Assembly: GCA_964542425.1 (NCBI GenBank)
Contig: CAZIUB010000062.1
Span: 3,748 to 67,747, forward strand
Direction: 5' to 3'
Length of the DNA stretch: 64,000 nt
Source: Dongia_A sp964542425
GTDB taxonomy: Bacteria; Pseudomonadota; Alphaproteobacteria; Dongiales; Dongiaceae
The notes beneath the pieces were generated by a model. That model was not told where the DNA came from and made no database searches. It saw nothing but the letters and a program-made list of their open reading frames with translations. Shown here one piece after another: positions 37,627-46,257 of this stretch (position 1 is the first letter of the stretch; each line of letters opens with the position of its first letter). The position numbers and the translations under genes are program-made.

Positions 37627-37646
37627 CCCTCTCCCCGAGGAGAGGG
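37627..37646. terminator. Inverted repeat between convergent trxA and folC
   Basis: Perfect eight-base arms CCCTCTCC / GGAGAGGG around CCGA, followed by AAAATT, five bases before the folC stop. Seen from the minus strand a T run precedes the stem, so it is at best an imperfect intrinsic terminator. A similar CCCTCTCC-rich block recurs near 60100. Confidence 0.4.
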
Positions 37647-37650
37647 AAAA

Positions 37651-39006
37651 TTACCCATTCTCCGCCAGAATCGTTCCAGCGAGATAAAGCGAGCCGCAGA
37701 TCAGCACCCGGCGGGGCAGGGGGCCGTGCCGCTCGACGATGTCGCGCAGGGCCGCGTCCGCGCCGGTGAATGCCTTGGCGGCGATGCCGGCATCGCGCGC
37801 GAAGGCCACGCATTCCTCGGCAGAGAGCGAGGCATGGTCGCCGGGAATGGAAACGGCCGACAGATCATCGACGAAGGGTGAGAGCGGGCGCAAGAACGCC
37901 ACCGGCTCCTTGGAATTCAGCATGCCGAAGACGAGGCTCGTCTTCTTGGAATCAGTAGCGCGCCAATCCTGCAGCATTCCGGCGATCGCGTTTCCGGCAT
38001 CTTCGTTGTGACCGCCATCCAGCCATAATTCCCAGCCCGGCGGCAGCAGATCGAACAATGGCCCATGGCCCAGGCGCTGCATCCGCGCCGGCCATTGGGC
38101 GCCCGCCAGCCCGGCCTTGATCTCGCCCGGCCCGATCTCGAATCCGGTCAGGAAACGCGTGGCCGCGATCGCAATCGCGGCATTGGCGATCTGATGGCGC
38201 CCGGGCAGGCAGGGCGCCGGCAGATCGAGAACGCGGCCCGCCTCCTCGTATTTGAAGCCCGTCGGCGTCGGCACGAAATCCCATTCCAGGTTATGGCGCC
38301 AGGCGGGCGCTTGGCGCGTCCGCGCGATCTTCGACAAGACCTCCGCGGCCTCCGCCGGTTGCGGCCCTACGACGATGGGCACGCCGCGCTTGATGATGCC
38401 GGCCTTTTCGGTCGCGATCTTGGAAATCGTGTCGCCCAGATACTGCATGTGATCCATCGAGATCGTGGTGATCACACAGGCAAGCGGCCGATCGATGACG
38501 TTGGTCGCATCGACCCGCCCGCCAAGCCCAGTTTCCAACAACAGGATATCGGCCGGGTGCCGGGTGAAGGCGAGGAAGGCCGCCGCCGTGGTGATCTCGA
38601 AAAACGTGATCTGATCGCCACCATTGGCGCGTTCGCACTCGCTCAAGAGATCGATCAGTTCCGGTTCCGCGATCAATTGGCCCGTAAGCCTAATGCGTTC
38701 GTGAAAGCGCACCAGATGCGGCGAGGTATAGACATGCACGCGATAGCCCGCGTGTTCCAGCATGGCGCGAAGATAGGCGATGACCGAGCCCTTGCCGTTG
38801 GTGCCCGCGACATGGACAGCGGGCGGCAGATGCTGCTCCGGGTGCCCGATCAGCGACAACAGGCGCGAGACGCGATCAAGTTCGAGATCGATGATCTTGG
38901 GATGCAGCCGGTTCAGCCGCTCGAGAACCAGATCGCTAGAGTCATTTCCAACGATGTTGAACCACCTTTCAAGAAAAGGGGACGCTACCCTTTTTTCCCT
39001 CTCCAA
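37651..39006 (-). CDS. folC: Bifunctional folylpolyglutamate synthase/dihydrofolate synthase
   Basis: 451 residues at most. Mur-ligase fold: VHVAGTNGKGSVIAYLRAML (ATP loop), VYTSPHLVRFHERI, LLLETGLGGRVDATN, TTISMDHMQYLGDTI and the C-terminal LWLDGGHNEDAG. It adds glutamates to folates and makes dihydrofolate. The conserved part begins at DLVLERLNRLHPKIIDLELDRV. No ATG, GTG or TTG lies in frame between there and repeat R2, so the only ordinary start is a TTG at 39006 within R2 sequence, giving the leader EREKRVASPF. A rare codon nearer the conserved region is the alternative. Confidence 0.92.
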   Translation of the reverse strand: MEREKRVASPFLERWFNIVGNDSSDLVLERLNRLHPKIIDLELDRVSRLLSLIGHPEQHLPPAVHVAGTNGKGSVIAYLRAMLEHAGYRVHVYTSPHLVRFHERIRLTGQLIAEPELIDLLSECERANGGDQITFFEITTAAAFLAFTRHPADILLLETGLGGRVDATNVIDRPLACVITTISMDHMQYLGDTISKIATEKAGIIKRGVPIVVGPQPAEAAEVLSKIARTRQAPAWRHNLEWDFVPTPTGFKYEEAGRVLDLPAPCLPGRHQIANAAIAIAATRFLTGFEIGPGEIKAGLAGAQWPARMQRLGHGPLFDLLPPGWELWLDGGHNEDAGNAIAGMLQDWRATDSKKTSLVFGMLNSKEPVAFLRPLSPFVDDLSAVSIPGDHASLSAEECVAFARDAGIAAKAFTGADAALRDIVERHGPLPRRVLICGSLYLAGTILAENG

Positions 39007-39095
39007 GAAGAAAAGGGGACGCTACCCTTTTTTCCCTCTCCCCCGCGTACTCGGAGGGTACGGCAGTCGAAAAAAGGGTAGCGTCCCCTTTTCTT
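38971..39095. repeat. R2 palindromes (two direct, one inverted) between accD and folC
   Basis: Copies at about 38973-38994 and 39011-39033 in one orientation and 39070-39092 inverted. Each is an AAAAGGG-N7-CCCTTTT palindrome; the middle spacer carries a CCCTCTCCCCC run and a second small inverted repeat (TACTCGGAGGGTA). Lies between the accD stop and folC, overlapping the folC start region. Confidence 0.9.
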
Positions 39096-39123
39096 TTTTC
39101 GCAAGGTGCGTTCGCCACGCCGA

Positions 39124-39999
39124 TCAGGCCGGGGACTGGCCTTGGCCCTGGCCCTGGCGCGTCAAGAGCCCGATGATCCGCGCCAATTGCTGGGGCAGGT
39201 CCTTGCGCGCCACCACCAGATCGATGATGCCGTGTTCCAGCAGATATTCGGCGCGCTGGAAGCCCTTGGGCAGCTTCTCGCGGATGGTTTCCTCGATCAC
39301 CCGGGCGCCCGCAAACCCGATGACGGCGCCGGGCTCGGCCATGTGGATATCGCCCAGCATGGCAAAGGAGGCCGAGACGCCCCCGGTCGTGGGATCGGTC
39401 AGGAGCACGATGAAGGGCAGGCCCGCCTCCTTCACCTGATCCACCGCGATGACGCTGCGCGGCATTTGCATGAGCGAGAGAATGCCTTCCTGCATCCGGG
39501 CACCACCCGATGCCGGGATGGCGATGAGGCAAGCGTGGCTCGCGACCGCCGCCTCGGCCGCGGCGGCCAAGCCCTCGCCGACCGCCATGCCCATGGATCC
39601 GCCCATGAAGTCGAAATTGAACGCGGCCACGACCGCGCCAAGCCCGCCGATCCTACCCTCGGCGACGATGAGCGCGTCCTGTTCGCCGGTCTTGGCCTGG
39701 GAATCCTTCAGGCGATCGGTGTATTTCTTGCGGTCGCGGAAACGCAAGGGATCGATCTCGGGCTTGGGGAGTGGCACGCGCGTGTATTTCCCCTCGTCGA
39801 ACAGCAATTCCAACCGTCGCTTGACCTCGATCTTCATGTGGTGGCCGCAATGCGGGCAGACGCGCAGGTTGGCCTCAAGCTCGCGATGGAAGATCATCTG
39901 CCCGCAGGAAGGGCATTTGTCCCACAGATTCTCCGGCACCTCGGTCTTGCGCACGAGTGCCCGGATCTTGGGCCGCACGAAATTGGTGAGCCAGCTCAT
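39124..39999 (-). CDS. accD: Acetyl-CoA carboxylase carboxyltransferase subunit beta
   Basis: 291 residues from the ATG at 39999, which overlaps the trpA stop (ATGA). Four-Cys zinc ribbon (CPSCGQ and CPHCGHH), then the carboxyltransferase core (GGSMGMAVGEGLAAAAEAA, IPASGGARMQEGILSLMQMP, LTDPTTGGVSASFAMLGD, GFAGARVIEETIREKLP). With AccA it transfers the carboxyl group from biotin to acetyl-CoA, the first step of fatty-acid synthesis. The Gln/Gly-rich C-terminus (RQGQGQGQ) is a short low-complexity tail. Confidence 0.97.
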   Translation of the reverse strand: MSWLTNFVRPKIRALVRKTEVPENLWDKCPSCGQMIFHRELEANLRVCPHCGHHMKIEVKRRLELLFDEGKYTRVPLPKPEIDPLRFRDRKKYTDRLKDSQAKTGEQDALIVAEGRIGGLGAVVAAFNFDFMGGSMGMAVGEGLAAAAEAAVASHACLIAIPASGGARMQEGILSLMQMPRSVIAVDQVKEAGLPFIVLLTDPTTGGVSASFAMLGDIHMAEPGAVIGFAGARVIEETIREKLPKGFQRAEYLLEHGIIDLVVARKDLPQQLARIIGLLTRQGQGQGQSPA

Positions 40000-40847
40000 G
40001 CGCGCATCTCCGCTCGGGCCGGCCGTGATTGCCGCACGCCCCCCGCCAGTTCGCGAACCAGCGCCAGCACCTCGGCGATCGCCCCATCGCCGTCGCCGGG
40101 ATGGGCGGCAATGCGATCCACCAGCGCCGAGCCCACGACCGCGCCGTCGGCGATGGCCGCCACCTGCGCCGCTTGCCCAGCGGTCTTGATGCCGAAACCG
40201 ACCGCGATCGGCAGTTGCGTGTGGCGCTTCAGCCGCAGGACCGCCGCCTTTATGTCGCTGCCCTTGGCCGAGTGCGTGCCGGTGATGCCGGCGATCGACA
40301 CATAATAGACAAAGCCCGAGGTATTGCGCAGCACCGCCGGCAGGCGCTTGTCGTCGGTCGTGGGTGTCGCCAGGCGAATGAAATTCAATCCGGCCCTCAA
40401 TGCCGGCAGGCACAATTCCTCGTCTTCTTCGGGCGGCAGATCGACGACGATCAGGCCATCGACGCCGGCCGCCAGCGCCTCTTTCACGAAAGCCGGCACG
40501 CCATAAGAATAGATCGGGTTGTAATATCCCATGAGGATGACGGGCGTCTTCTTGTCGTGTTCGCGAAAGGCGCCGACCAGCTTCAGCGTCTTCTTGAGTG
40601 TCATGCCGGATTTGAGCGCGCGCAAGGACGAAGCCTGGATGGAAGGCCCGTCGGCCATCGGATCGGTGAAGGGCATGCCGAGCTCGATCAGATCGGCGCC
40701 GGCACCGGGAAGTTTCAGCACAAGCTCCAGCGAATGCTCGTAATCGGGGTCGCCGGCGGTGACGAAAGTGACCAACCCGGCGCGGCCCCGCGCGCCCAAT
40801 TCGGCGAATCGTTTTTCGATCCGGGTTGGCCCCTTGTCCTTGCTCAC
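39996..40847 (-). CDS. trpA: Tryptophan synthase alpha chain
   Basis: 283 residues from a GTG. Catalytic Glu and Asp lie in ADLIELGMPFTDPMADGP; other signatures are LVTFVTAGDPD, LMGYYNPIYSYG, GLIVVDLPPEE and PIAVGFGIKT. It releases indole from indole-3-glycerol phosphate to TrpB. It follows trpB across an R1 copy and overlaps accD, so trpF-trpB-trpA-accD-folC probably forms one transcription unit. No leader peptide or attenuator was seen. Confidence 0.97.
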   Translation of the reverse strand: MSKDKGPTRIEKRFAELGARGRAGLVTFVTAGDPDYEHSLELVLKLPGAGADLIELGMPFTDPMADGPSIQASSLRALKSGMTLKKTLKLVGAFREHDKKTPVILMGYYNPIYSYGVPAFVKEALAAGVDGLIVVDLPPEEDEELCLPALRAGLNFIRLATPTTDDKRLPAVLRNTSGFVYYVSIAGITGTHSAKGSDIKAAVLRLKRHTQLPIAVGFGIKTAGQAAQVAAIADGAVVGSALVDRIAAHPGDGDGAIAEVLALVRELAGGVRQSRPARAEMRA

Positions 40848-40860
40848 GGCTTTTTCCCCA

Positions 40861-40981
40861 GTACCCGCCCGTCGTGGGACTTGCGCATTCTAGCCAAATG
40901 ACTCCGCCGGTACAGGCCGGGGGGCAACATCATGTTACAAAACGCGCCAACTTTGTTGGAAGCATCACGGCGTTTCATGGA

Positions 40982-41007
<26 letters not shown>
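40861..41007 (+). repeat. R1 bipartite-hairpin repeat, copy 9 (trpB-trpA junction)
   Basis: GTACCCGCCCGTCGTGGG to AAAAGTTGGCGC. Plus-oriented among minus-strand genes. Its second hairpin encodes the last seven residues and stop of trpB. It is one of the more diverged copies. Confidence 0.88.
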
Positions 41008-42217
<1,210 letters not shown>

Positions 42218-42284
42218 CGGGAAGCCCTGTTTCCTTGATCTTTGATGGCAATCAACCACAGCAGGCAAGAAAGGTCAAAAATTC

Positions 42285-42941
42285 TCAATCCCCGCCGAGG
42301 CCCCGCGCCAGATCCAGGAACTCCATGATTTTGCTTGGGCTTTTGACGCCGGGCTTGTCCTCGACCCCGGACGAGACATCGACCATCCTGGCACCGGTCT
42401 CGGCCACTGCTTGCGCCAGGTTCTGGGTGGAAAGCCCGCCCGAGAGTAGCCAGGGCAGGGGAAATTGTCTCCCCTTCAGCATCGACCAATCGAAACTCAA
42501 GGCGTTGCCGCCCGGGAGCGCTTCCACACGGCTGGGCGGTGGCTTGGCGTCGAACAACAGGTAATCCACGCAATCGCCATAGCCGCCGATGGGATCAAGA
42601 TCGCCCGCCTCGCCCAGCTTGATGGCCTTGATCAGGCGCAGCCCGTGGCGCGCCCGGATTTCCCGGCAGCGATCGGGCGTCTCGGCGCCATGCAATTGCA
42701 GGAGGTCGAGCGGACAACGCTTGAGGATTTCGGCGATGCGGCTGTCATCCTCGTCCACGATGAGGCCCACGCGCCGCACCCGCTTCGGGACCGTGGCGGC
42801 GAGCTGGCCGGCTTGTTTCGGTTCCAGCGCGCGGGGCGATCGCGCGTAGAACACGAAGCCTACCAGTGCCGCCCCGGCATCGATGGCCGCCTCCAGGGCG
42901 GAGGCGGAATTCAATCCGCAGATCTTGACCGTGAGCGACAA
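42285..42941 (-). CDS. trpF: Phosphoribosylanthranilate isomerase
   Basis: 218 residues starting at a TTG just after the preceding gene. The start KICGLNSASALEAAIDAGA carries the catalytic Cys, and the barrel signatures are GFVFYARSPRAL, LLQLHGAETPD, LLFDAKPP, LSGGLSTQNL and MVDVSSGVEDKPGVKS with the catalytic Asp. It isomerises PRA to CdRP in tryptophan synthesis. Lies 67 bases before trpB. Confidence 0.96.
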   Translation of the reverse strand: MSLTVKICGLNSASALEAAIDAGAALVGFVFYARSPRALEPKQAGQLAATVPKRVRRVGLIVDEDDSRIAEILKRCPLDLLQLHGAETPDRCREIRARHGLRLIKAIKLGEAGDLDPIGGYGDCVDYLLFDAKPPPSRVEALPGGNALSFDWSMLKGRQFPLPWLLSGGLSTQNLAQAVAETGARMVDVSSGVEDKPGVKSPSKIMEFLDLARGLGGD

Positions 42942-42946
42942 GGGAA

Positions 42947-43729
42947 TCAGGCCTCGATTCCGATCAGAAGCCGGTAGGCGGCGGCCAGCACGCTGGCCTG
43001 GGCCACCGTGATCAGGATCTGGAAAGCGGCGGCGAGGAACATCATGGCATAGGGCGCGGCGGTTTCAAATCCGATGGCACGGAGAATGAAATCCACCAGG
43101 TTGAAGGCAACGAAGATCGGCAATTCAACCAAGACCAGGGCAAGAGCGAGGCGGAATCCGTTGCCCCTGGTCGCCGCCCAGGCGCGATGGGGTGTCGCCC
43201 TTTGCCCGATGGCGATCGCGGCCGGCACGAAGACCAGGCGCGTGAAAGCCACGAGCAGCAGAATCATGAGCGCGATCATGGCCAAGAGGTCGATGGGCGC
43301 CGGCAGGTAGCCAAGCGGCATGGAAAGAACCGCCAGCGCCAGGCCAAGGGCGATCGTCAATCCGGCGGCGGCGGCCAGGAATCCAATATGGTGCCGGCCA
43401 AGGGACAAGCCCAGGCCGATGGCGCTCATCGGTCCCAGCAGCAGAAAACGCAGCCAATTGACCGCGAGCAAGGTTGCGGCCAATCCGTAGATAACGGACA
43501 GCCCGAGCAGGCTCGAGAGCAAGGCGCCGTCGATCTCGGCCACTTGTCCGGCGCGGAGCAAGGCCAGGTTTCGCGCGATCCCATCCCAGCAATAGACGAG
43601 GCCCCCGAACAGAATCAGCGCCGGCACCAATCCCAGGCGGAGCACGTCATCGCGCCGATCCCACACCACGCGAAGGGCGCCCACGGCCAAGGACAGGGGT
43701 GGAATGGCTTGAGGGCCGGGTTTGCGCAC
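42947..43729 (-). CDS. Multi-pass inner-membrane protein, unknown function
   Basis: 260 residues with about six hydrophobic helices (LVPALILFGGLVYCW, LLGLSVIYGLAATLLAVNWL, FLAAAAGLTIALGLALAVL, LLAMIALMILLLVAFTRLVF, FRLALALVLVELPIFVAF, MMFLAAAFQILITVAQAS). The layout resembles the GlpF/YciC-like membrane domains in which the protein has no enzymatic motif. It sits between pyrF and trpF on the same strand with short gaps, so it is probably co-transcribed. A function cannot be assigned from the sequence. Confidence 0.8.
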   Translation of the reverse strand: MRKPGPQAIPPLSLAVGALRVVWDRRDDVLRLGLVPALILFGGLVYCWDGIARNLALLRAGQVAEIDGALLSSLLGLSVIYGLAATLLAVNWLRFLLLGPMSAIGLGLSLGRHHIGFLAAAAGLTIALGLALAVLSMPLGYLPAPIDLLAMIALMILLLVAFTRLVFVPAAIAIGQRATPHRAWAATRGNGFRLALALVLVELPIFVAFNLVDFILRAIGFETAAPYAMMFLAAAFQILITVAQASVLAAAYRLLIGIEA

Positions 43730-43801
43730 AATGCTACCTGATCTTGGAATGGCCAGGCGGCGAACATGCCGAAAGGCGCATGTCCCCGCAAGCCTTGGCC
43801 A

Positions 43802-44533
43802 TCAGTTTCGGGCCAGTGCCGCCTCGATCTCGGAATTGATGCGCGTCGCGGCCGCGACTGGATCGGGGGCCTCGGTGATCGGGCGCCCGATCACCAGGTA
43901 ATCCGCCCCTTCGCGCATCGCCTGGCCAGGCGACATGACCCGCTTCTGGTCGCCCACCCCCGCCCAATCGGGCCGCACGCCCGGCGTCACCAGCAGGAAA
44001 TCCGGCCCCTGATCGCGGCGCAAGGCGACGATCTCGTGCGGCGAACAAACAATTCCGTCGAGCCCGCTTGCCCTTGCGAGGGCGGCAAGCCGGCGCACCT
44101 GATCGAGGCCTGGAATGAGCTGCCCGAGTTCGGCAAGGTCGGAATCGTCCAGGCTGGTCAGCACGGTGACGGCGATGATCTTGGGCGCGGGCGCGCCCGC
44201 GATGTCGGCTGCCTCGCGCAGGGCCTGCGCACCCGCCAGCATCATTCGGCGCCCGCCCGAGGCATGCAGATTGACCATCATGGGCGAGAGCGGCGCCAAG
44301 GCGGCCATCGCGCCCGCCACCGTATTGGGGATGTCGTGGAACTTGAGATCGAGGAACATGGGCAAACCCAAGCGCCCGATCGCGGCCACGCCCATTGCCC
44401 CCTGGGCCATGAAGAATTCCAGCCCCAGCTTGACGCCGGAAACATGTCCCCGCAACGAGCCGGCCAAGGCCTTGGCCCGATCCAGATCGGCCGTGTCCAG
44501 GGCGACCAGGACGGCGCGCGGGGGATTTCGCAT
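43802..44533 (-). CDS. pyrF: Orotidine 5'-phosphate decarboxylase
   Basis: 243 residues from the ATG at 44533, where family members begin (PRAVLVALDTADLDRAKALA). Catalytic Lys/Asp array in FLDLKFHDIPNTV; also VNLHASGGRRMM, LLVTPGVRP and YLVIGRPITEAPDPVAAA. It makes UMP, the last step of de novo pyrimidine synthesis. The open frame extends upstream into the R3 repeats (to 44611) but that part is not conserved. Confidence 0.96.
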   Translation of the reverse strand: MRNPPRAVLVALDTADLDRAKALAGSLRGHVSGVKLGLEFFMAQGAMGVAAIGRLGLPMFLDLKFHDIPNTVAGAMAALAPLSPMMVNLHASGGRRMMLAGAQALREAADIAGAPAPKIIAVTVLTSLDDSDLAELGQLIPGLDQVRRLAALARASGLDGIVCSPHEIVALRRDQGPDFLLVTPGVRPDWAGVGDQKRVMSPGQAMREGADYLVIGRPITEAPDPVAAATRINSEIEAALARN

Positions 44534-44596
44534 GGTGCCTCGGTAAGCGATTCGTCGGTTGCTGTCGATGGTGCTCAATCGAATTCCGGTGGAATT

Positions 44597-44810
44597 CCGG
44601 TGACAGTGCACTTAATTACGGATTGAGGAATTCTGATTACGGTGACTGTGCACTGAACAAGTCGACGCTGCATTTCGTCGCGTGACGGTGAGGCAATTAA
44701 GTGCACTGTCACCCGAATTCTATGATTAAGTCGCCGCTGCATTTCGTCGCGTGACGGTGAGGCAATTAAGTGCACTGTCACCAGAATTCAATTAAGTGCA
44801 CTGTCACCGG
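44597..44810. repeat. R3 repeats (GTGACAGTGCACTTAATT family)
   Basis: Two nearly identical 62-bp direct units (44659-44720 and 44728-44789), each containing CGTCGCGTGACGGTGAGG and ending AATTAAGTGCACTGTCACC. A third partial unit lies at 44790-44810 and an inverted partial copy (CCGGTGACAGTGCACTTAATT, split here as CCGGTGACAGTGCAC/TTAATT) at 44597-44617. The block fills most of the 308-base gap between pyrF and the copper chaperone gene. The core resembles short repeats linked to IS200-like (RAYT) transposases in other proteobacteria; no such transposase is in the window. Confidence 0.88.
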
Positions 44811-44841
44811 AATACTGAAATAACGAAAAACTCGATGACGA

Positions 44842-45312
44842 TCAATGCGCCGGGGCCAAATCGGCGATGCCCTGAACTTCGATCTCGACGATCGCCTCCC
44901 CGGCGCGCTCGAAGTTGAGGGTCAGGGGAAACCGATCGCCCTGTTTCAGTCCGTGGCGCAAGCCGATCAGCATCAGATGCGCTCCGTTGGGCGCCAGTCG
45001 AATTTCACCCCCGGGGGCAAGATCGATCCAGGCCAGGGCTGCCATCGCCATGACCGATCCCGAATTTTTCAACTGATGCATTTGCACGCGCTCGCAAGCC
45101 GGCGTCGAGGCGCCGATCAGACGATCGACTTGGTTGCCGCGATTCCGGATTGTAAGATAAACGACACCGACCTTGGCCGCGCCGGCGCTGGCGCGCGCCC
45201 AGGGATGAAGCAAGACCAGGTCCTGGTGGCGATATTCGTGCGCCTTCGCGCCCGCGAGGGCAAGAAGGGCCAGGGCCAGGAACGCAATCGCAAGAACAGA
45301 CAGGCGGGACAA
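44842..45312 (-). CDS. Periplasmic copper chaperone PCu(A)C
   Basis: 156 residues. Signal peptide (VLAIAFLALALLALAGAKAHE), then the PCu(A)C fold: LLHPWARASAG, VVYLTIRNRG, VQMHQLKNSGSVMAM, LAPNGAHLMLIGL. The His and Met residues in MHQ...MAM and AHLM match the H-M-H-M copper site. It carries Cu(I) to the CuA/CuB sites of cytochrome oxidase. The only upstream in-frame start is a TTG at 45312, directly beside the 12-bp tandem repeat, which leaves almost no 5' region if the divergent gene starts at 45314. Confidence 0.9.
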   Translation of the reverse strand: MSRLSVLAIAFLALALLALAGAKAHEYRHQDLVLLHPWARASAGAAKVGVVYLTIRNRGNQVDRLIGASTPACERVQMHQLKNSGSVMAMAALAWIDLAPGGEIRLAPNGAHLMLIGLRHGLKQGDRFPLTLNFERAGEAIVEIEVQGIADLAPAH

Positions 45313-45328
45313 TATGGGCGTTCACCAG

Positions 45329-45400
45329 ATGACGGGCCAGATGACGGGCCAGATGACGGGCCAGATGACGGGCCAGATGACGGGCCAGATGACGGGACTA
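45329..45400 (+). repeat. 12-bp tandem repeat, six units, in frame (MTGQ)
   Basis: Six consecutive units of ATGACGGGCCAG (the last changes to ATGACGGGACTA). Each unit gives an in-frame ATG, so the protease frame reads MTGQ repeated. The unit length is a multiple of three, so copy-number change would not shift frame. It lies between two divergent starts (TTG 45312 minus; ATG 45314 or 45389 plus), where promoters should be. Confidence 0.95.
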
Positions 45401-46216
45401 TGCAGGACGCCAAGATTATCGGTGGCCGGGGCCGCTGTCGCCCTTGGTGTCGCCAGCCGGCTCATCGTGCCCTTGGCTCTCCTGGCGCTGGCGGCCTGCG
45501 CCGCGCCGCACCCGCCGGAAAATCCTCCGGCGCCAGTGTGGACGAGTGCCATCGGCCATCTGACGATCGAGGGCCAGCGCCAGGCCTGCACCGCCGTTTT
45601 GGTCAAGCCCGACGTGATCGCCACCGTCTCGCATTGCCTCTATCCCAATGGGGTGCGGGTCCCGGCCGATCTGCTGGTGTTCACGCCCTCGGGCGAGGAA
45701 ATCACGGCAAGCTACCGGGGCCTCGCGATCCTCGATACCGGGGGCGCGGTGACGCCGGGCGTGATCTCCGAGCAAGAGGCGACACGGGATTGGGCGCTCA
45801 TCCGGATCGAGGCCGACGAGAGCGTTTGGCCGGTGCCCTTGGCGCCGATCTCGCCCGGGGAAGTGCGCGCGAGCCTTGCCAACGGCGCGCAATTCTATTC
45901 CGCCGGCTACGGCTCCGGAGCCAAGACCAAGTTGAAGGAACACCGCGATTGCGGATTGCTGCCGGCCGATCCGACCGGTGCGACCGAGGGTGCCTGGTTC
46001 TTCGCCACCGATTGCATCGTACGCCTGGGCGATTCCGGCGGCCCGGTCGCCCTCATCGAGGACGGGCAACCGCGCCTGGTCGGCCTCATCGTGGGCTTCG
46101 CCGAGCATCCCAAATCGCGCGAGCCCATCGCCGTCATCGTCTCGGCCAAGGCCTTCGCACCCCGACTGGCGCCGCTGGTGGGATCATTGGATCGCCTCGT
46201 GCTCGCGCGGCGCTGA
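45389..46216 (+). CDS. Trypsin-like serine protease, probable lipoprotein
   Basis: 275 residues from the last repeat-unit ATG (45389). N-terminal signal with lipobox-like LLALAACAAP suggests lipid attachment at the Cys. The S1 triad is visible: His in ATVSHCLYP, Asp in ATRDWALIRIEA, Ser in RLGDSGGPVALI, and the DCIVRLGDSGGP context is standard. Cys pairs flank the active sites. Envelope or periplasmic. Six upstream ATGs in the 12-bp repeat are alternative starts that would add MTGQ units before the signal; 45389 gives the most normal signal peptide. Confidence 0.9.
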   Translation: MTGLCRTPRLSVAGAAVALGVASRLIVPLALLALAACAAPHPPENPPAPVWTSAIGHLTIEGQRQACTAVLVKPDVIATVSHCLYPNGVRVPADLLVFTPSGEEITASYRGLAILDTGGAVTPGVISEQEATRDWALIRIEADESVWPVPLAPISPGEVRASLANGAQFYSAGYGSGAKTKLKEHRDCGLLPADPTGATEGAWFFATDCIVRLGDSGGPVALIEDGQPRLVGLIVGFAEHPKSREPIAVIVSAKAFAPRLAPLVGSLDRLVLARR

Positions 46217-46257
46217 AACGACCTTCCGGCAAATATCAAGGCGGAGGCCACGCTAGG

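Noticed and set aside
44575..44781. Small protein with repeated VTVHLIASPSRDEMQRRL
   Set aside because: The frame arises from R3 direct repeats; there is no ribosome site and no family resemblance.
45329..45400. CRISPR-like array
   Set aside because: The units are contiguous 12-mers with no spacers; likewise the 19-mers at 26592-26716.
44845..46257. A long open frame upstream of the trimethylamine-dehydrogenase-like gene
   Set aside because: It is antisense to the copper chaperone gene and out of frame with the protease; both of those have clear family features. The real gene starts at 46258 with a good ribosome site.
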